From Symbiodinium natans (Eukaryota; Sar; Dinophyceae; Suessiales; Symbiodiniaceae), in contig CAJNDS010002133.1 in the NCBI GenBank assembly GCA_905221605.1, positions 173,365 to 237,364 on the forward strand: a stretch of 64,000 nt of DNA, read 5' to 3'. The position numbers and the translations under genes are program-made. Shown piece by piece: positions 34,785 through 45,465 of the stretch (positions are counted from its first letter, which is position 1; each line of letters starts with the position of its first letter). Below the pieces are notes generated by a model. The model did no database searches, was not told the origin of the DNA, and was given only the letters and a program-made list of their open reading frames with translations.

Positions 34785-35265
34785 CTGCATATAACGTTGG
34801 CACTCCTGCGGTGGAAGCTAGGGGAGTCGGAATGATGGGGTTCAGGAACTCTCTTGCCAGCATGGGCTATGAGGCCTTATAATCCCCTAACCAGCCCTAT
34901 AAAGGGCCCTTTGAAGGGGTTATAGGGCAGGGTTGGAGGCTTTAGAGTTTGCGCAGCAGACTCCTCCAACCAAATGCTTTGCCACGGGCCTGAGCCATGG
35001 TGTGAAAATCATCAGCCCTTGTCTACTGGGAGTCCCCCGCCTAAACCCTAAACCCTAGACCCATAAACCCTTGGACCCTAAACCTGCAAGAAAAAGGAAC
35101 CTCTATTTTGAGGCCTCCTTCTGCATCAGGGCTATGATGTCCTGGCAAACCCAAAGCCTCAAAGCCTTTTGCACCCTAAACCCTCCTCAACCATGACTCA
35201 TTAAACCCAAAACTTCGACCCTGAGCCCTAAGCTCAAACCCCCTAGGGGGGATTAAGGGCGCGAG
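34785..35265. other. short unresolved segment
   Basis: A palindromic stretch around 34885-34930 (CCCTATAAAGGG...GGGTTATAGGG), a possible plus exon 34957-34998 (QTPPTKCFATGLSH, GCGCAG acceptor, CATG|GTGTGA donor), and a minus-strand terminal possibility near 35105-35145 (DIIALMQKEASK then stop). Confidence 0.3.
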
Positions 35266-37080
35266 GGTCGAAGTCGGCGAGGAAGCCACGGGACCCTTGT
35301 GCTCACGGGCTCTGGGGCGCTGTACGGGCCTGGCCCTGCGAGTACGGACCGTGCTTGCGCGTCTTAAGAGCCTTACAATTACAGGCCGTATACCAGCCTG
35401 AGCAGGATCTATACACTCCCTGCGGCACCGTCGAATCGACTTTGGTCTGAGTTTTGAAAAACGATCTTGCCTGCAGGACCTACGGCGGTGGGAGCGCGGC
35501 GGCAGGCGCTGAGTTGCGGAGGGTTTAGGAAGGGTTTACAAGGAAGCATTGCTTCGTATAGCGTGTGGTCCAGCAGTGTGTTGTTTTATTTTGCCACGAG
35601 CTCAATCCATTCCACTCCGTAAACCTCGGCTCGCTTCATTTCTTCGACTTGTGGGTTGCTGACGCACTGTTCACCGCCTACGCGACAGGGCTAGTCCAAA
35701 CTGCAATCGCTTCTGGCAGTCTGCCAGATAAAGGAAATTTTAACCCCTAAACCCTAAACCCTAAACCCTAAAGGTTCTTTCATGCTCTGTATCCTTAATC
35801 TCGAGGAAAAACGGGCACGAGCCTGCTTTTTGTCAGGCTCCTGGCCCTGCTGAAGGAAGGCACGGTGTGGCATTTGTCTCGACTCGAGGGTTTAGGGTTT
35901 AGGGTTTAGGGTTTAGGGTTTAGGGTTTAGGGTTTACGCAGAGAGCGGCGGAGGCAGGTCACCAGCGAAAGCTCTTTGCAGCAGTCACAATGGGCACTCA
36001 GGGTGTACCTGTATCGGCCCATGAGCATTCAAGAGCATCAGAAGACTTTGTACAGGGGTCTTCTAGGGCTTAGGGTTCCCAACTCAAGTCCGCCCCTACC
36101 TAACTTAAACCCGCACCTCGAGAGGGGGGCGGGGGGGAGGGGTGAGGTCCCGGAAAAAACCAGGCCCACCCCCAAAAAAATTAAACTGGTGGACTTATGA
36201 GTTTAAGGGATATCTAGTGGTATTCTCTACAGACCCAGGCATTCACACCCATACAAGGCACGCACAAACACCACGCACGCCAGCAAGCAAACCAAAATTA
36301 TTGTGCCTGGGTGGACCGGGAGCCCCCAGGCCCAGGGGTCCCTTGGGCACCCCCTCGTCTTCAAAAACCATATACTGGAAACTATGGGGGGTTAGGGCAC
36401 TCTTCTGGCTGCATACATGGGAAATTTCTAGGTAAACGACAAGTAAAACAGGTTTTGCATCTATGAGAATGACATCTGCCCCTCCCTCCCCCACTTCTCC
36501 CCCTGCCTCCCCTAGACCGTCTTCCAAAAATCCTAAACCCTCAGCCTTGCAGTCAGGCCCTAAACGTCGAAACTTCATGTGTAATTATAAGCAGGGCGAT
36601 AGCGCAAGTGATATCAACAAAAACCATACTATAATAAGCAAGTAAAAACAGAGTTGGTGCCCTGCCACCCATGGTGTGAAGGTTTCGGGCTAAGATTCCC
36701 ACCCGATGCTGCGGAGTACATGATGAAGCCCGGCTGGAGGGATTGCTTCCCACGCGGCTGCCAGCCTGAGCGTGCAAAAGGCCTCCACACTACAGCTCGG
36801 TACCCTTGAACATGCACAAGCTCTGCTCAATCAAGGGGTGCTTGGAAGCCAGAGCATCGAATCTAGAATATTCCTAAACCCGAAGCCCGAAACCCTAAAC
36901 CCTAAACCCCTGAACCCTGAACCCGAATCTAGAACTTCACCCAAACAGGGCTCCTGTCTGACAGCACTGATCGCACCGGGGTGGTTGATCATCATCCACG
37001 GCGTACTCGCAGCCGCTGTCGGTGGGATCCCACACACGGATCACAAGCTGCACAGCATCCTAACAAGGCCCCATGCATAG
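35266..37080 (+). CDS. candidate seven-exon gene with telomeric introns; product unknown
   Basis: Exons, all joinable in one frame: 35266-35321 (GRSRRGSHGTLVLTGSGA), 35477-35522 (TYGGGSAAAGAELRR), 35574-35718 (CHELNPFHSVNLGSLHFFDL), 35806-35889 (KTGTSLLFVRLLALLKEG), 35982-36057 (VTMGTQGVPVSAHEHSRASE), 36729-36837 (VQKASTLQLGTLEHAQALLN), 36949-37080 (GSCLTALIAPGWLIIIHGVL, stop TAG). Several introns start GTTTAGG and/or contain CCCTAAA arrays; the intron at 35890 is GTTTAGGG-led. The last exon holds a hydrophobic stretch that could be a membrane segment. The start codon and upstream exons were not found. The 671-nt sixth intron could hide an exon. Confidence 0.5.
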
Positions 37081-37659
37081 TTTGAAGACTTTGAATCAGT
37101 AGAGAGGCGCCGTAGCCAGCAGAATGAAATTGAACCCTAAACCCTAAAAGCTGCTTCATGCAAGGACAAACCCTTAACCCTAAACCCTGGCCCTAAACCC
37201 TAAACCGACATGTTCCGGTACATCTGTACATCTGTCCTTGTGGCTGGCAGCCGCCAACTCGAAAGTGAATGGGTCATAGCCGCCTGAACGGGTTCAGGAT
37301 TCCAGGCTAGCTAGGTTGTGAGGGAGTGTGCCGGGTTCTTTAACGTTAGAAAACACTTTTAGGCTTTTAGGGTATATTTTAACGTTAAAACACCCTAAGT
37401 GTGCTGGGGCTCTGGCCATTTGGGGTTTTCCGTGGGTTTGATGTTGAGGGGGTGGTGTTCCGTGGGCTTGGCTGAACCTCCAGGACGCCAAACTCCTTCA
37501 AAACCACAAAAAGCATACGTAAACCCTGCAAGGCTGGCCAGACCATAGATTTTGTGTTTCGTTTAAACGTTGTTTATTTTATTGTTTTTGTTTGCGGTTT
37601 TTTTAATGGTCGTTTGCAAGTCTACGTAAAGGCCATTCCATGAGTCATTGCGTGAGTTC
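37081..37659. other. no supported gene
   Basis: Short CCCTAAA runs at 37130-37205 and an inverted TTTTAACGTTA pair at about 37340-37390. A short minus-strand open frame (MTHSLSSWRLPATRTD before GAT|GTACAG, about 37240) is weak. Confidence 0.4.
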
Positions 37660-37910
37660 TTACGCAGAATCCGGTTGTGGCACCACCAGCATTAATTGGA
37701 ACGACTCCTCTGCCATAAACACACATGTTTGGGAATTACGCGCGTTTCCGCAATTACAGGCATTACGGGCGTTCTCTAAAAGACCTGCTTTTTCAAACAA
37801 CTTGTCAGTTTTTTTTTTTTTTTTTTTTTCTGGGGGGGGGGGGGGGTGCAGGTACACATAACTTCGCTTTTCCCTCTCTCTCTCTATATAGATATATATA
37901 TATATATACA

Positions 37911-37945
<35 letters not shown>

Positions 37946-38093
37946 TCCATATGTCTGTACATATACATATATATATATATTTATTTATATACCCAAACCC
38001 TAAGCACTCTGGGGGCTTCCGTTTGGGTCGCTGAGACCTCGATGAGTGCCCAGCAGCTGTCCATCCACGAAGATGGCGCACTCCCAGTCGCAC
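37660..38093 (-). CDS. candidate minus-strand exons
   Basis: Exon 38038-38093 (acceptor TTACAAG after a CCCTAAA array on this strand, donor CGAG|GTCTCA) reads CDWECAIFVDGQLLGTHR. A terminal-looking segment, 37660 to about 37805, reads LFEKAGLLENARNACNCG...MLVVPQPDSA then stop. The two are separated by T-, G- and AT-tracts and the joining phase is not settled. Confidence 0.4.
37809..37992. repeat. T-tract, G-tract and (TA)n microsatellite
   Basis: T21 at 37809-37829, G14 at 37833-37846, then (CT)n and long (AT)n to 37992. The order resembles the ends of the 32011-34784 element. Confidence 0.85.
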
Positions 38094-38098
38094 CTTGT

Positions 38099-38160
38099 AA
38101 GGTTTAGGGTTTAGGGTTTAGGGTTTAGGGTTTAGGGTTTAGGGTTTAGGGTTTAGGGTC
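38099..38160. repeat. (TTTAGGG)n array
   Basis: About 8 units immediately right of the 38038-38093 exon candidate. Confidence 0.9.
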
Positions 38161-38400
38161 TTGAGTTAGGGGGCTTGAGAGGTTTGGGGTCTATAGGGTT
38201 TAGGGGGATGAGATCGCTCATTCTTCAGCAACTCGACAACTCTGCAACCCTTCTTCCCTCCTTGGCGCCACTGTCTGTGGCTTAGGGCTGTCAGCTTCGC
38301 GGGCTTGTCTTCACTAAACAACCCTAAACCAATAATCCTAAACCTAAACCCTTAAACCCCTAAACCCTAAAACCCTAAACACAAAACCCCACCCCTAAAC

Positions 38401-39022
38401 TCAAGAAAGCCCGAGCTCCGTGGAGGAGTCTGAGGCCTCCGGGAAGCAACCTTCCATAAGATGCAGCATATAGCCTACACCCTAAACCCCAGACTAGTGG
38501 GCGATCGCCACGGTCACGAATCACATGATGTATGCACGCACAAACAAAGTCACATAAGCCTGGATCGTTCGGCACCTTCCGGAAGACTTCGCACTGATTC
38601 TCGTAGGTCGCACAACACCGTCTTCAATCCGCCTACCTTCCTCTTCGTTAGCTGCCCGCCCGGCGAACTTTGCCAACCGGACCCTGCGATGGCTCCCGGT
38701 GAGTCGAGGGATCGTCGAGCACATCACAGGTCCGAACTGCGTGCTTTGTTTCATCGTCCCTTCTTCGACCTGTAGAAAAAGCTTCTCAAGCTGTGTTGGC
38801 ACACATTGGCAGGCAGCAAAGCCTTCGGGAGCCTTCGGGAAGTGCTGTCGAGCCGTCTTCGTCGCCCATGAGCAGTGACATGGCTGTCATAAGCAACCAC
38901 TCCATGTGTGCTGGAACCTGGGATGTTCTAACCCATCTCACAGCACAGCTGAGACGTGAAAGGAGGTTTTCTGTGCCGCCCACTTTCACTGCGAGCGCGA
39001 GAAAGCTAGTTGGGGAATTCAC
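38401..39022 (-). CDS. candidate 3' part of a split gene
   Basis: Minus-strand exons: about 38846-39022 (LSRLSCAVRWVRTSQVPAHM, MEWLLMTAMSLLMGDEDGS), 38637-38790 (acceptor ACACAG, LEKLFLQVEEGTMKQSTQFG, donor GAAG|GTAGGC), 38401-38474 (YMLHLMEGCFPEASDSSTEL, stop TGA). The last two join in phase; the intron ends TTTAGGGTGTAG. The first junction would need a GC donor near 38845. Overlapping open frames on the plus strand were considered less likely. Confidence 0.4.
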
Positions 39023-39086
39023 CTGAGGGTCTCGTAGCCAAAGCCTAGGGCCGTGGCAATCATAATCCCTGTAAGCCCCAAACCCT

Positions 39087-39175
39087 AGTCTACTATTTGC
39101 TTAAGAACCCCGAAACTCGGAAAACACAAACATAATCCCCTTATTACCCTTATAGGGAAGAATATATCAGTAGTA
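39087..39175. mobile_element. family-III element end
   Basis: CTACTATTTGCTTAAGAACCCC at the left. The same end occurs at 12926 and 54664 and as the complement TTCTTAAGCAAATAGTAG at 9709. The right end here is unclear. Confidence 0.5.
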
Positions 39176-39697
39176 ATCCCCCAAAGTGAAGCTGTGGCGC
39201 GCATCCACATGAAGCAAGACCTGAGCTAAGAGGTGATTCGGCTACAAGCCGGTCAGACTTTCATGGATTCAAGGTTTGGGGCTTGAGATTTCAGACAGTT
39301 ACTACGCCGTCAAGCTTAGCAGGCGGAAATACAGAGCCCTAAGACCTGTCCATCCTTCAACCCGAAACCCTTTTGCATCCAGACCTGTTCGAACTGCGCA
39401 AGAACTCCAACCCGAAACCCTCAAACCCCGTAAGCCCCTAAGCCCTCGGAGTTTGGGGTTTAGGGTTTAGGGTCAGTCAATGGTAAGCCTCAATAGGATT
39501 TAGGATCTATAAGCCTCAGGCTCGGTGGTAGGGCTTCAGGGCTTAGAAGGCTTAAGGTTTAGGGTTTAGGGTTGAGGGTACACGTACACCCAACAATGGG
39601 CCTAACAAGGGGAAATGATTCCCACTTGAACCCTAAACCCTAAACCCTAAACCCTAAACCCTAAACCCCATTGCGTATGAGAGCTGCTCTCCCCCAG
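39176..39697. other. unresolved segment
   Basis: A plus open frame 39276-39470 (MGLEISDSYYAVKLSRRKYR) runs into TTTAGGG repeats and may be an exon. (CCCTAAA)n at 39627-39667. Confidence 0.3.
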
Positions 39698-40883
39698 CCC
39701 GATGGCAGCTGCACCTCTCGCCGAAGCCACAGCCTGAGCATATTTGGGGATTCTTGAGTTACGGGTTGGGGGGTTTAGGGGTTTAGGGGTTTAGGGTTTA
39801 GGGTTTTGGGTTTTGGGTGTTGGGGTTTCGGAAGCCCTGCCCCCACAAAACGATAGCCGCCTTTCCACATCCCTGAGCGAACCCATACTTTTCTTGCCAG
39901 TTGTTGTACCACACCCTAAACCCTTTTGCAACTGAACCCTAAACCCTAAACTCTTTTATCTTCCGGGCTGTTGCAAGCCTGCAGACCGCAACCCCTCACC
40001 TGGAACCCCAACTTGGGATGCCCGAAGTACCGCAATAAAGGTACACTGGGGCCCTTCTTCATCCCTAAACCCTACACCCCTAAACCCTATCACCTTCTTC
40101 AGCTCTCCAAAAAGTACCCTGAACTCCCAGCCTGAAACCCGAACTAAACCCTGAACCCCAATGTTGCACCCTGTTTAGTGGGTCCCCGCCCGACCCCCGA
40201 GACAGTCGAAGCTGGTTTTCGCCCTGTTTATGCTGTCCACGTGTTTTATATGCTTTCAATAGGGAGGAAGAGGGAGGAGTATAGATAAGTTTCGAACGAC
40301 GATGCCCGGCAATTGAGTTTTAGGGTGCGCGCGCACGCGTGAAATTTTCTTGCGACGCCCGGAAGATTTGCCTTAATTGCGGACTCCACTCCGCACCCCA
40401 AACAATCGGTGTGTCCTGAATAGCCCAGCCAGTCTGACTTTATTCATGGGGCTCCTACTTTCTAAACCGAGTGCAACATTAAAACCCAAAACCCAAAACC
40501 CAAAACCCAAACCCTGAACCTAAACCCTAAACCCTAAACCCTAAACCCTAAACCCTTTTTTAACTAAACCCTAAACCCTAGACTCTAAACCCTACCTCAA
40601 GGCCCTGCAAGCTGAATGCTATGGGTCCAGCTGGGGAGCAGCTCATGCTCGGAGATCCGGCGCTGCAGCCCACCCCTGTGCGACTCGACAGGAAAGGGAA
40701 CCTGCAAATGGAAGACAGGTTTAGGGTTTAGGGTTTAGGGTTTAGGGTTTAGGGTTTAGGGTTTAGGGTTTCAGGTTTAGAGTTTAGGGTTTGGGGGTTT
40801 TTCTGCCTGAAAGCCGCACCGCAGGGACAATTTCTGAGGGCGGCTTGATGCTTATGCCGAAGGATGCACCTCAAGGGGCATAG
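39698..40883 (+). CDS. candidate five-exon gene with telomeric introns
   Basis: Exons in continuous phase: 39698-39764 (acceptor CTCCCCCAG, RWQLHLSPKPQPEHIWGFLS, donor GG|GTTGGGGGGTTTAGG), 39857-39899 (RLSTSLSEPILFLP), 39985-40026 (TATPHLEPQLGMPE), 40612-40718 (LNAMGPAGEQLMLGDPALQP, donor AG|GTTTAGGG), 40814-40883 (RTAGTISEGGLMLMPKDA, stop TAG). Introns are 92, 85, 585 and 95 nt; the third ends with a (CCCTAAA)n array then GCAAG. Possibly part of the same gene as 40969-41967 if the last exon is spliced differently. No family recognised. Confidence 0.45.
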
Positions 40884-40968
40884 GGCTTAGCCCTCGGCAC
40901 TCTTTGAGGTTTGCGTCTTTGGGGTTTGGGGCTTAGGGGTGGGATCTGACATCAGGATCACCCTCTAG

Positions 40969-41967
40969 CTGAATGGGCCTTCAAGATGATGGAGGTCTGG
41001 TATCAGTCTCTGTTGCTTTCGAGGGCTGCCTTGTGTGAAAAGAGCCTAGGTCAAAAACCCTAAACCTCAAAACCCTTCCATAGGGACTCACAGCTGACTC
41101 ACGGGGAGCCTTTCTCTACTGCATGCGACGTGCTCAACTCCCTGGAACATGAGCCTTATCGAGTCAATGCATGTTAAAGCCTAGATAGGCTTAGACGGTA
41201 AACAGTGATTTCTTAATACAGTACAATAAGAATAGTGATATTGGTAACATTCATAATACTACTAGAAATCATAATAGCAAAACGAAAATGTAGAGCTAAT
41301 GGTAAATTAGCTGAAGCGAAGTTCCTCAACAGCAACCCAACAAGCTAGGCTCGGCCTCGACCACTCCGTCTTGAAAGTCCACCGGCAGTGTCTCCTGCAG
41401 CCCACAGACCGAACACTTGCAGAGGGTTTAGGGTTTAGGGTTTAGGGTTTTTTGGGCCGAAAGGCCTAGATAAACTGTCCGTAGTATCCTCGAGGGTCAG
41501 GGGTTGGAGGTTGTAGGTTGTATGGGTCCTTGGTTTGAACCCTAAACCCAAAAGACCTAAACCCTAAACCCTAAACCCTAAACCCTAAACCCTAAACCCC
41601 GAAATAAACCATAAAACCCCAAACCCCCAAAAGAACTTCGAGTCGGTGGTGGCTTCATCGCCCGAGGTTTCCTAAGCCACCCTGTTCAACATCGTCATTC
41701 CCCCCCCCCCCCCCCACCACCAAAAAATTTTGGAGTCCGGGGGACTGTGGGCGTGCACTTTTTTGTGCTTTTTTTTACTCTCTCGTACTTGCCCACAGTC
41801 CCCCGTTTTGAAAAAAAAAAAAAAGGGGCCCAAACCCCCTAACAAGCGGAGTCAGGGTTTAGGGTTTAGGGAGATCAGGGCCACTGTCAACCTGTACCAC
41901 TCAACAGATATGGCTGCACAGCTTGATCGAAGGACACCTCATATGCCACACGGACACTCACCAATAA
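40969..41967 (+). CDS. candidate four-exon gene segment
   Basis: Exons in phase: 40969-41049 (acceptor CTCTAG, EWAFKMMEVWYQSLLLSRAA, donor CTAG|GTCAAA), 41333-41425 (acceptor CAACAG, TQQARLGLDHSVLKVHRQCL, donor GAGG|GTTTAGGG), 41634-41666 (LRVGGGFIAR), 41879-41967 (PLSTCTTQQIWLHSLIEGHL, stop TAA). The intron before 41634 contains a (CCCTAAA)n array at 41538-41600. An alternative terminal exon lies at 41094-41152. The first exon here is one of the most protein-like in the window. Confidence 0.45.
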
Positions 41968-42304
41968 CTGGAAGGAACCTCCTAAACCCTAAACCCTAAA
42001 CCCTCATATGGACCTTACTTCGAACATCACCCCCAGCCACGTTCCTGATTCCTTGTGCTGATGTGCACCGCCCACGGGCCATTCCTTAGGGGCATCATAT
42101 CAAGCCTTTCTGAGGGCTCAGAATCCAGGGCTTAGGGTTTTTTGGTTTAGGGTTTAGGGTTTAGGGCTTAGGGTTTTTTTTCGTTTAGGGTGTAGGGATA
42201 GGCCCTTGGGATGTTTTTGTGTCCCTTCTTGGGTCTAAGAGGATCATGTTTATTAGGCCATCCCGAACATGCTACTCAACCCCCTGATTCTGAGATTTTG
42301 GCAG
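41968..42304. other. opposed arrays around a 120-bp island
   Basis: Short CCCTAAA run (41980-42004), island 42005-42130, TTTAGGG repeats (42132-42175). The island reads on the minus strand as EWPVGGAHQHKESGTWLG with AAG acceptor and GGG|GTGATG donor, or on the plus strand as a shorter frame. Confidence 0.3.
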
Positions 42305-43004
42305 GTATGGCACTTGAAGGCTACGTTCGCCTTGAGGGGTTTCGGGTTTAGGGATAGAAGGGTTTAGGGTTGTAGCATCTTGGTTGGTGCAGTTGCAATA
42401 CCAATACCACTCATGAAAAGTTCGAAGGACATGCCTGCTCCGCGTTGACCTGCCTTATGTCTAGCCCTATGCCTGAAGGTTCAGGGTTTAGGGTTTATGG
42501 TTGAGGGTTTACGGCTTAGGGTTTCTAAGCAGCATGCCAAGTCACCTGGTTTAGGGTTGAGGGTCATATACTAGACCCAAGACTAACCGAGGAATAAAAG
42601 GGAGCCCTTTCTGGTTTAAAGGGGTTTCTAAGGGAGCCTAAACCCTAAACCCTAAACCCGAAACCCTAAACCCTAAGCCCTAAGTTTCAAGCCCTAAGCC
42701 CTAAGCGCTCAACAAAAGGGAATAAGGAATAAGGGCTGCTATAGAACAACCCTCAAGCTCAAGTTCACAAAGCCTTCGACTCTCAGGCGCGATTTTTGTG
42801 GTTGCCTTCAGGCTCTACAGGGTTTAGGGTTCAGGGTTGAGGGTTTAGGGTTTCTCTCAGGCAGCTGTTAAATGCGTGCCAGCTACCTCAAAGCGAAACA
42901 CATGCACGCATGTGTGGCATGGTGGCTTTGCTCGCAAACGTCTCACAATCAGAACAACCTGTCGCATACCTGGCAGACAAAAAGGGCCAAGCGCACGGCA
43001 GTAA
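42305..43004 (+). CDS. candidate four-exon 3' part of a gene
   Basis: Exons in phase: 42305-42338 (acceptor ATTTTGGCAG, MALEGYVRLE), 42393-42478 (acceptor GGTGCAG, CNTNTTHEKFEGHACSALTC, donor GAAG|GTTCAGGGTTT), 42787-42821 (AIFVVAFRLYR, donor AGG|GTTTAGGG), 42861-43004 (acceptor TTTCTCTCAG, AAVKCVPATSKRNTCTHVWH, stop TAA). The third intron is only 39 nt and is mostly TTTAGGG-type repeats. The intron 42479-42786 holds a family-I element with a telomeric expansion. Confidence 0.45.
42563..42752. mobile_element. family-I element carrying a telomeric expansion
   Basis: CTAGACCCAAGACTAACC, then AAAGGGGTTTCTAAGGG, then AGCCTAAACCCTAAACCC expanding into about 8 units, then AAAAGGGAATAAGG at the right. 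Same insertion point as at 9376 and 31005. Confidence 0.6.
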
Positions 43005-43119
43005 ACAAACAAAGCTGGGCTCAAACACTGTGCTTGCACTGAAACCTAACCCTAAACCCTACAAACCCTAAACCCTTTCTCTCGAGGCTCAAGCTCCGCC
43101 ACGCTGTGGGTCGCTTCAG

Positions 43120-43198
43120 ATGTGGCCTGCTGCAACCGCCAAGAAAAACCAGAAGCTTCGCGCCCCTTGCTGCCCCCACGCTTCTAGAAAGACCCTTT
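43120..43198 (+). CDS. candidate exon
   Basis: Acceptor GCTTCAG|ATG, 26 codons MWPAATAKKNQKLRAPCCPH, donor CTTT|GTTTACC. It could be a first exon. No downstream partner is certain. Confidence 0.3.
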
Positions 43199-44490
43199 GT
43201 TTACCGATAACGCACCCTAAACCCTTTGAATCCAGGCTCGGACAAGCTTGCACCCTAAACCCTAAACCCTAAACCCTAAGCCCTAAACCCTAAACCCTAA
43301 ACCCTAAACCCAGGTGATTAGGTTGGCCGTCTGATCCTGTACAAGCTTACTTGCATGTCGAACTGTCGAAGAGATGTTCTGGACCCAAGAGAAACCTAGG
43401 AATGCAAAGGATGGCTTTTGTGGTTTAAAAGGGGTTTATCAGGGAACAAAGCCCCAAACGAAGGGAATGAGGGCCTACTCTGGGTCCTATTCTCTCCCCG
43501 AAGCCTTGCACCCCAAACCCAAGGCAAAACAGACCTAAACCCCAAACCCCAAACCCCAAACCCCAAACCCTAAACCCTGAACCCTAGACTCCTTTGAAGC
43601 CGGCCCTCATCCGAAGCCTAAACCCTAAACCCTAAACCTTTCCATCAACCCCCCCGCCTTGGAAAGGATGTCCATGGCGCCTCACGCCGGGTTTAGGGCT
43701 TCGGGAAAAACACGAGACCCAAGAGTAGGGTTTAGGGTTTGGGGTTTGGGGTTAAGGGTTTAGGCTATGAGGCTTCGGGTTTAGGGTAACCTAGGAATTA
43801 AAAGGGCGCCCTTTTGTTTACAAGGGGCTGAAAAAGGAACCTAAGCCCTAAAAGGAGGGGAATTAGGGCTTACTCTTGGTCCCAGGCATTTCGCCCCAAA
43901 TAGAAATTAGTCTTGCACAACTTGCTCTGCTCGGAAAGCCTCCCTATGGTGCGTGGCAAGTCCGTTCCTAGATTCCGCTATTTTGACTTTGGGTTTGGGG
44001 CGGGCTTAGGTTAGTTCAACTTTATATGCTGGCACCTAGTTGTGACCAGCGGGTGAAGATAGCCAAGAGCTCTGCTGCCTGGCCTCGCTGCCAGCATTTG
44101 CCGTTGTCAGAGGCGATGGCACGGGCTGCTGCCTGCGAGAATTTGCAGAGCTCTGGAGGCGGTTGGATTTAACTGCCGGGAAAAAAGAGCCTTGGGGAAG
44201 ATTACAGCATATTACAGCAAAGGTTGGATTTAACTGCCGGGTACGTGAAAAGAGTCCTTTGGGTGGTAGCTGCACGAAAGAATCCTCAACCAAAGCCCTG
44301 AACCATACTTCGTTTCAGCACAAGTGGAAACAACCTACCGCGCAGGTGACTCTGAACATCGACAGCTTTACTCAGCGCGGGCTTTAGGGTACCTGCTGCT
44401 AGTTCATTGTTGGGGTAATATTAAAATTTTATTGTTTATTCCTTATTGGGTTTCAGTACCCTAAACCCTAAACCCTAAATGTTGCCCAAC
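43199..44490. other. element-rich stretch with weak exons
   Basis: Family-I elements at 43378-43492 and 43715-43890. A possible minus-strand first exon at 43640-43681 (MDILSKAGGLMER before AAAG|GTTTAGGG). Direct repeat GGTTGGATTTAACTGCCGGG at 44161 and 44222. A TGTTGGGGTAATATTAAA...TTATTGGGTTT element at 44408-44455. Arrays at 43253-43310 and 44457-44479. Confidence 0.35.
43715..43890. mobile_element. family-I element with a TTTAGGG block inserted near its left end
   Basis: GACCCAAGAGTA is followed by a G-strand telomere-like block (about 43727-43787) and then TAACCTAGGAATTAAAAGGG. The copy at 9335 has the uninterrupted GACCCAAGAGTAACCTA. Confidence 0.65.
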
Positions 44491-44602
44491 GATGACAAAG
44501 GCTGGGGGCTCCCAGTAAGTGCTGGCGATCTTCGGCCTCGGTGCTGGCGACACCCTCATTGCACCCACGTCAAAGGTCTGCACCACGCAGTCCTAGGAGA
44601 GG
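44491..44602. CDS. candidate exon, strand undecided
   Basis: Between (CCCTAAA)n on the left and a long G-strand array on the right. The minus reading 44491-44592 is DCVVQTFDVGAMRVSPAPRP (34 codons, acceptor TCCTAG). The plus reading is SAGDLRPRCWRHPHCTHVKG with donor GAGAG|GTAGG. Both are plausible. Confidence 0.35.
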
Positions 44603-44603
44603 T

Positions 44604-44780
44604 AGGTTTAGGGTTTAGGGTTTAGGGTTTAGGGTTTAGGGTTTAGGGTTTAGGGTTTAGGGTTTAGGGTTTAGGGTTTAGGGTTTAGGGTTTAGGGTTT
44701 AGGGTTTAGGGTTTGGGGTTTAGGGGTTTGAGGGTTTGAGGGTTTGAGGGTTTGAGGGTTTGAGGGTTTGAGGGTTTGAG
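44604..44780. repeat. (TTTAGGG)n passing into (TTTGAGGG)n
   Basis: About 16 TTTAGGG units change at about 44717 into seven TTTGAGGG units. The 8-mer block shows local tandem expansion of a variant. Confidence 0.95.
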
Positions 44781-45179
44781 GGTACCGCGTCCTACTTGGA
44801 AACGAAGCGAGCCTAGTAGCCCAGTCACCATATCACAACAAAGGTACCCTTTTTGGGGTTGGTTACTTTAGACGGGAACCCAAAACCACAAGAGGGCAAA
44901 AGGTATCACTGGGCTAACAAGCAACTTCTACACGGCATGCTTTCCCAAACGCATCTCCGCTATGCCTCGAAACGCACCTCCCGCACTTCCGTCCTGAGCA
45001 TGACAGGCACCAAATGCAGTGAGGAGTCGAGGCCTGCGGCCAACAATGCTGCCGCAGGTGAGGCGACCGACAGGAGTGCCTGGGTTTGTCACTGGTGCAA
45101 CAAGCCTGACGTGGAGGATGTCCCGAAACCCTATCTGCAACCAGGTCTCTTGCAGCCAGCCGGGCAAGTTGACACTTGA
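44781..45179 (+). CDS. candidate exons around an intron-like element
   Basis: Exon 44781-44815 (YRVLLGNEASL, donor CTA|GTAGCCCAG), exon 44922-45057 (acceptor GGGCTAACAAG, QLLHGMLSQTHLRYASKRTS, consensus donor GCAG|GTGAGG), exon 45145-45179 (LLQPAGQVDT, stop). The first intron is exactly a TIR element. A second frame over the same first two exons (ASYLETKRAYNFYTACFPKR, with an earlier stop) is equally open, so the frame is not certain. Confidence 0.4.
44816..44921. mobile_element. family-I-like TIR element coinciding with an intron
   Basis: Starts GTAGCCCAGTCACC and ends ATCACTGGGCTAACAAG. The inverted repeat ends lie on the GT and next to the AG, as expected for an introner. Its relative is at 5955-6036. 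Confidence 0.55.
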
Positions 45180-45248
45180 CGTCTTAGGAAACTTGACGTC
45201 TTAGCAAACAACCCTGAATGGTAGGACTCAAGCCAAAAGAGGCCAAAG

Positions 45249-45290
45249 CTCAAAATTGCTCCATACGTGGAGCGGATCTCTGCCTACTCG
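45249..45290 (+). CDS. candidate exon
   Basis: Acceptor CCAAAG, 14 codons LKIAPYVERISAYS, donor TCG|GTGGAC. Alternatively it runs into the CCCTAAA array and stops there. Confidence 0.3.
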
Positions 45291-45347
45291 GTGGACTTCC
45301 CTCAAGCTAACCCTAAACCCTAAACCCCTAAACCCTCATGAGGAACG

Positions 45348-45461
45348 CATATGGGCGTTTCCGAAAATGGGGGGTACCCTTTTTGGGGGGTCCCTTTTAA
45401 GGGGAGTTTATTCTATTTGGGGTATAAAAGGGGTACCCCTATTCTGGGAAATACCCATATG
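45348..45461. mobile_element. family-IV TIR element
   Basis: CATATGGGCGTTTCCGAAAA at the left and its imperfect complement ending GGGAAATACCCATATG at the right, 114 bp. It is followed by AAAG|GAAGTC, the same context that follows the 59955-60052 element (GAAG|GAAGTT). Confidence 0.75.
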
Positions 45462-45465
45462 AAAG

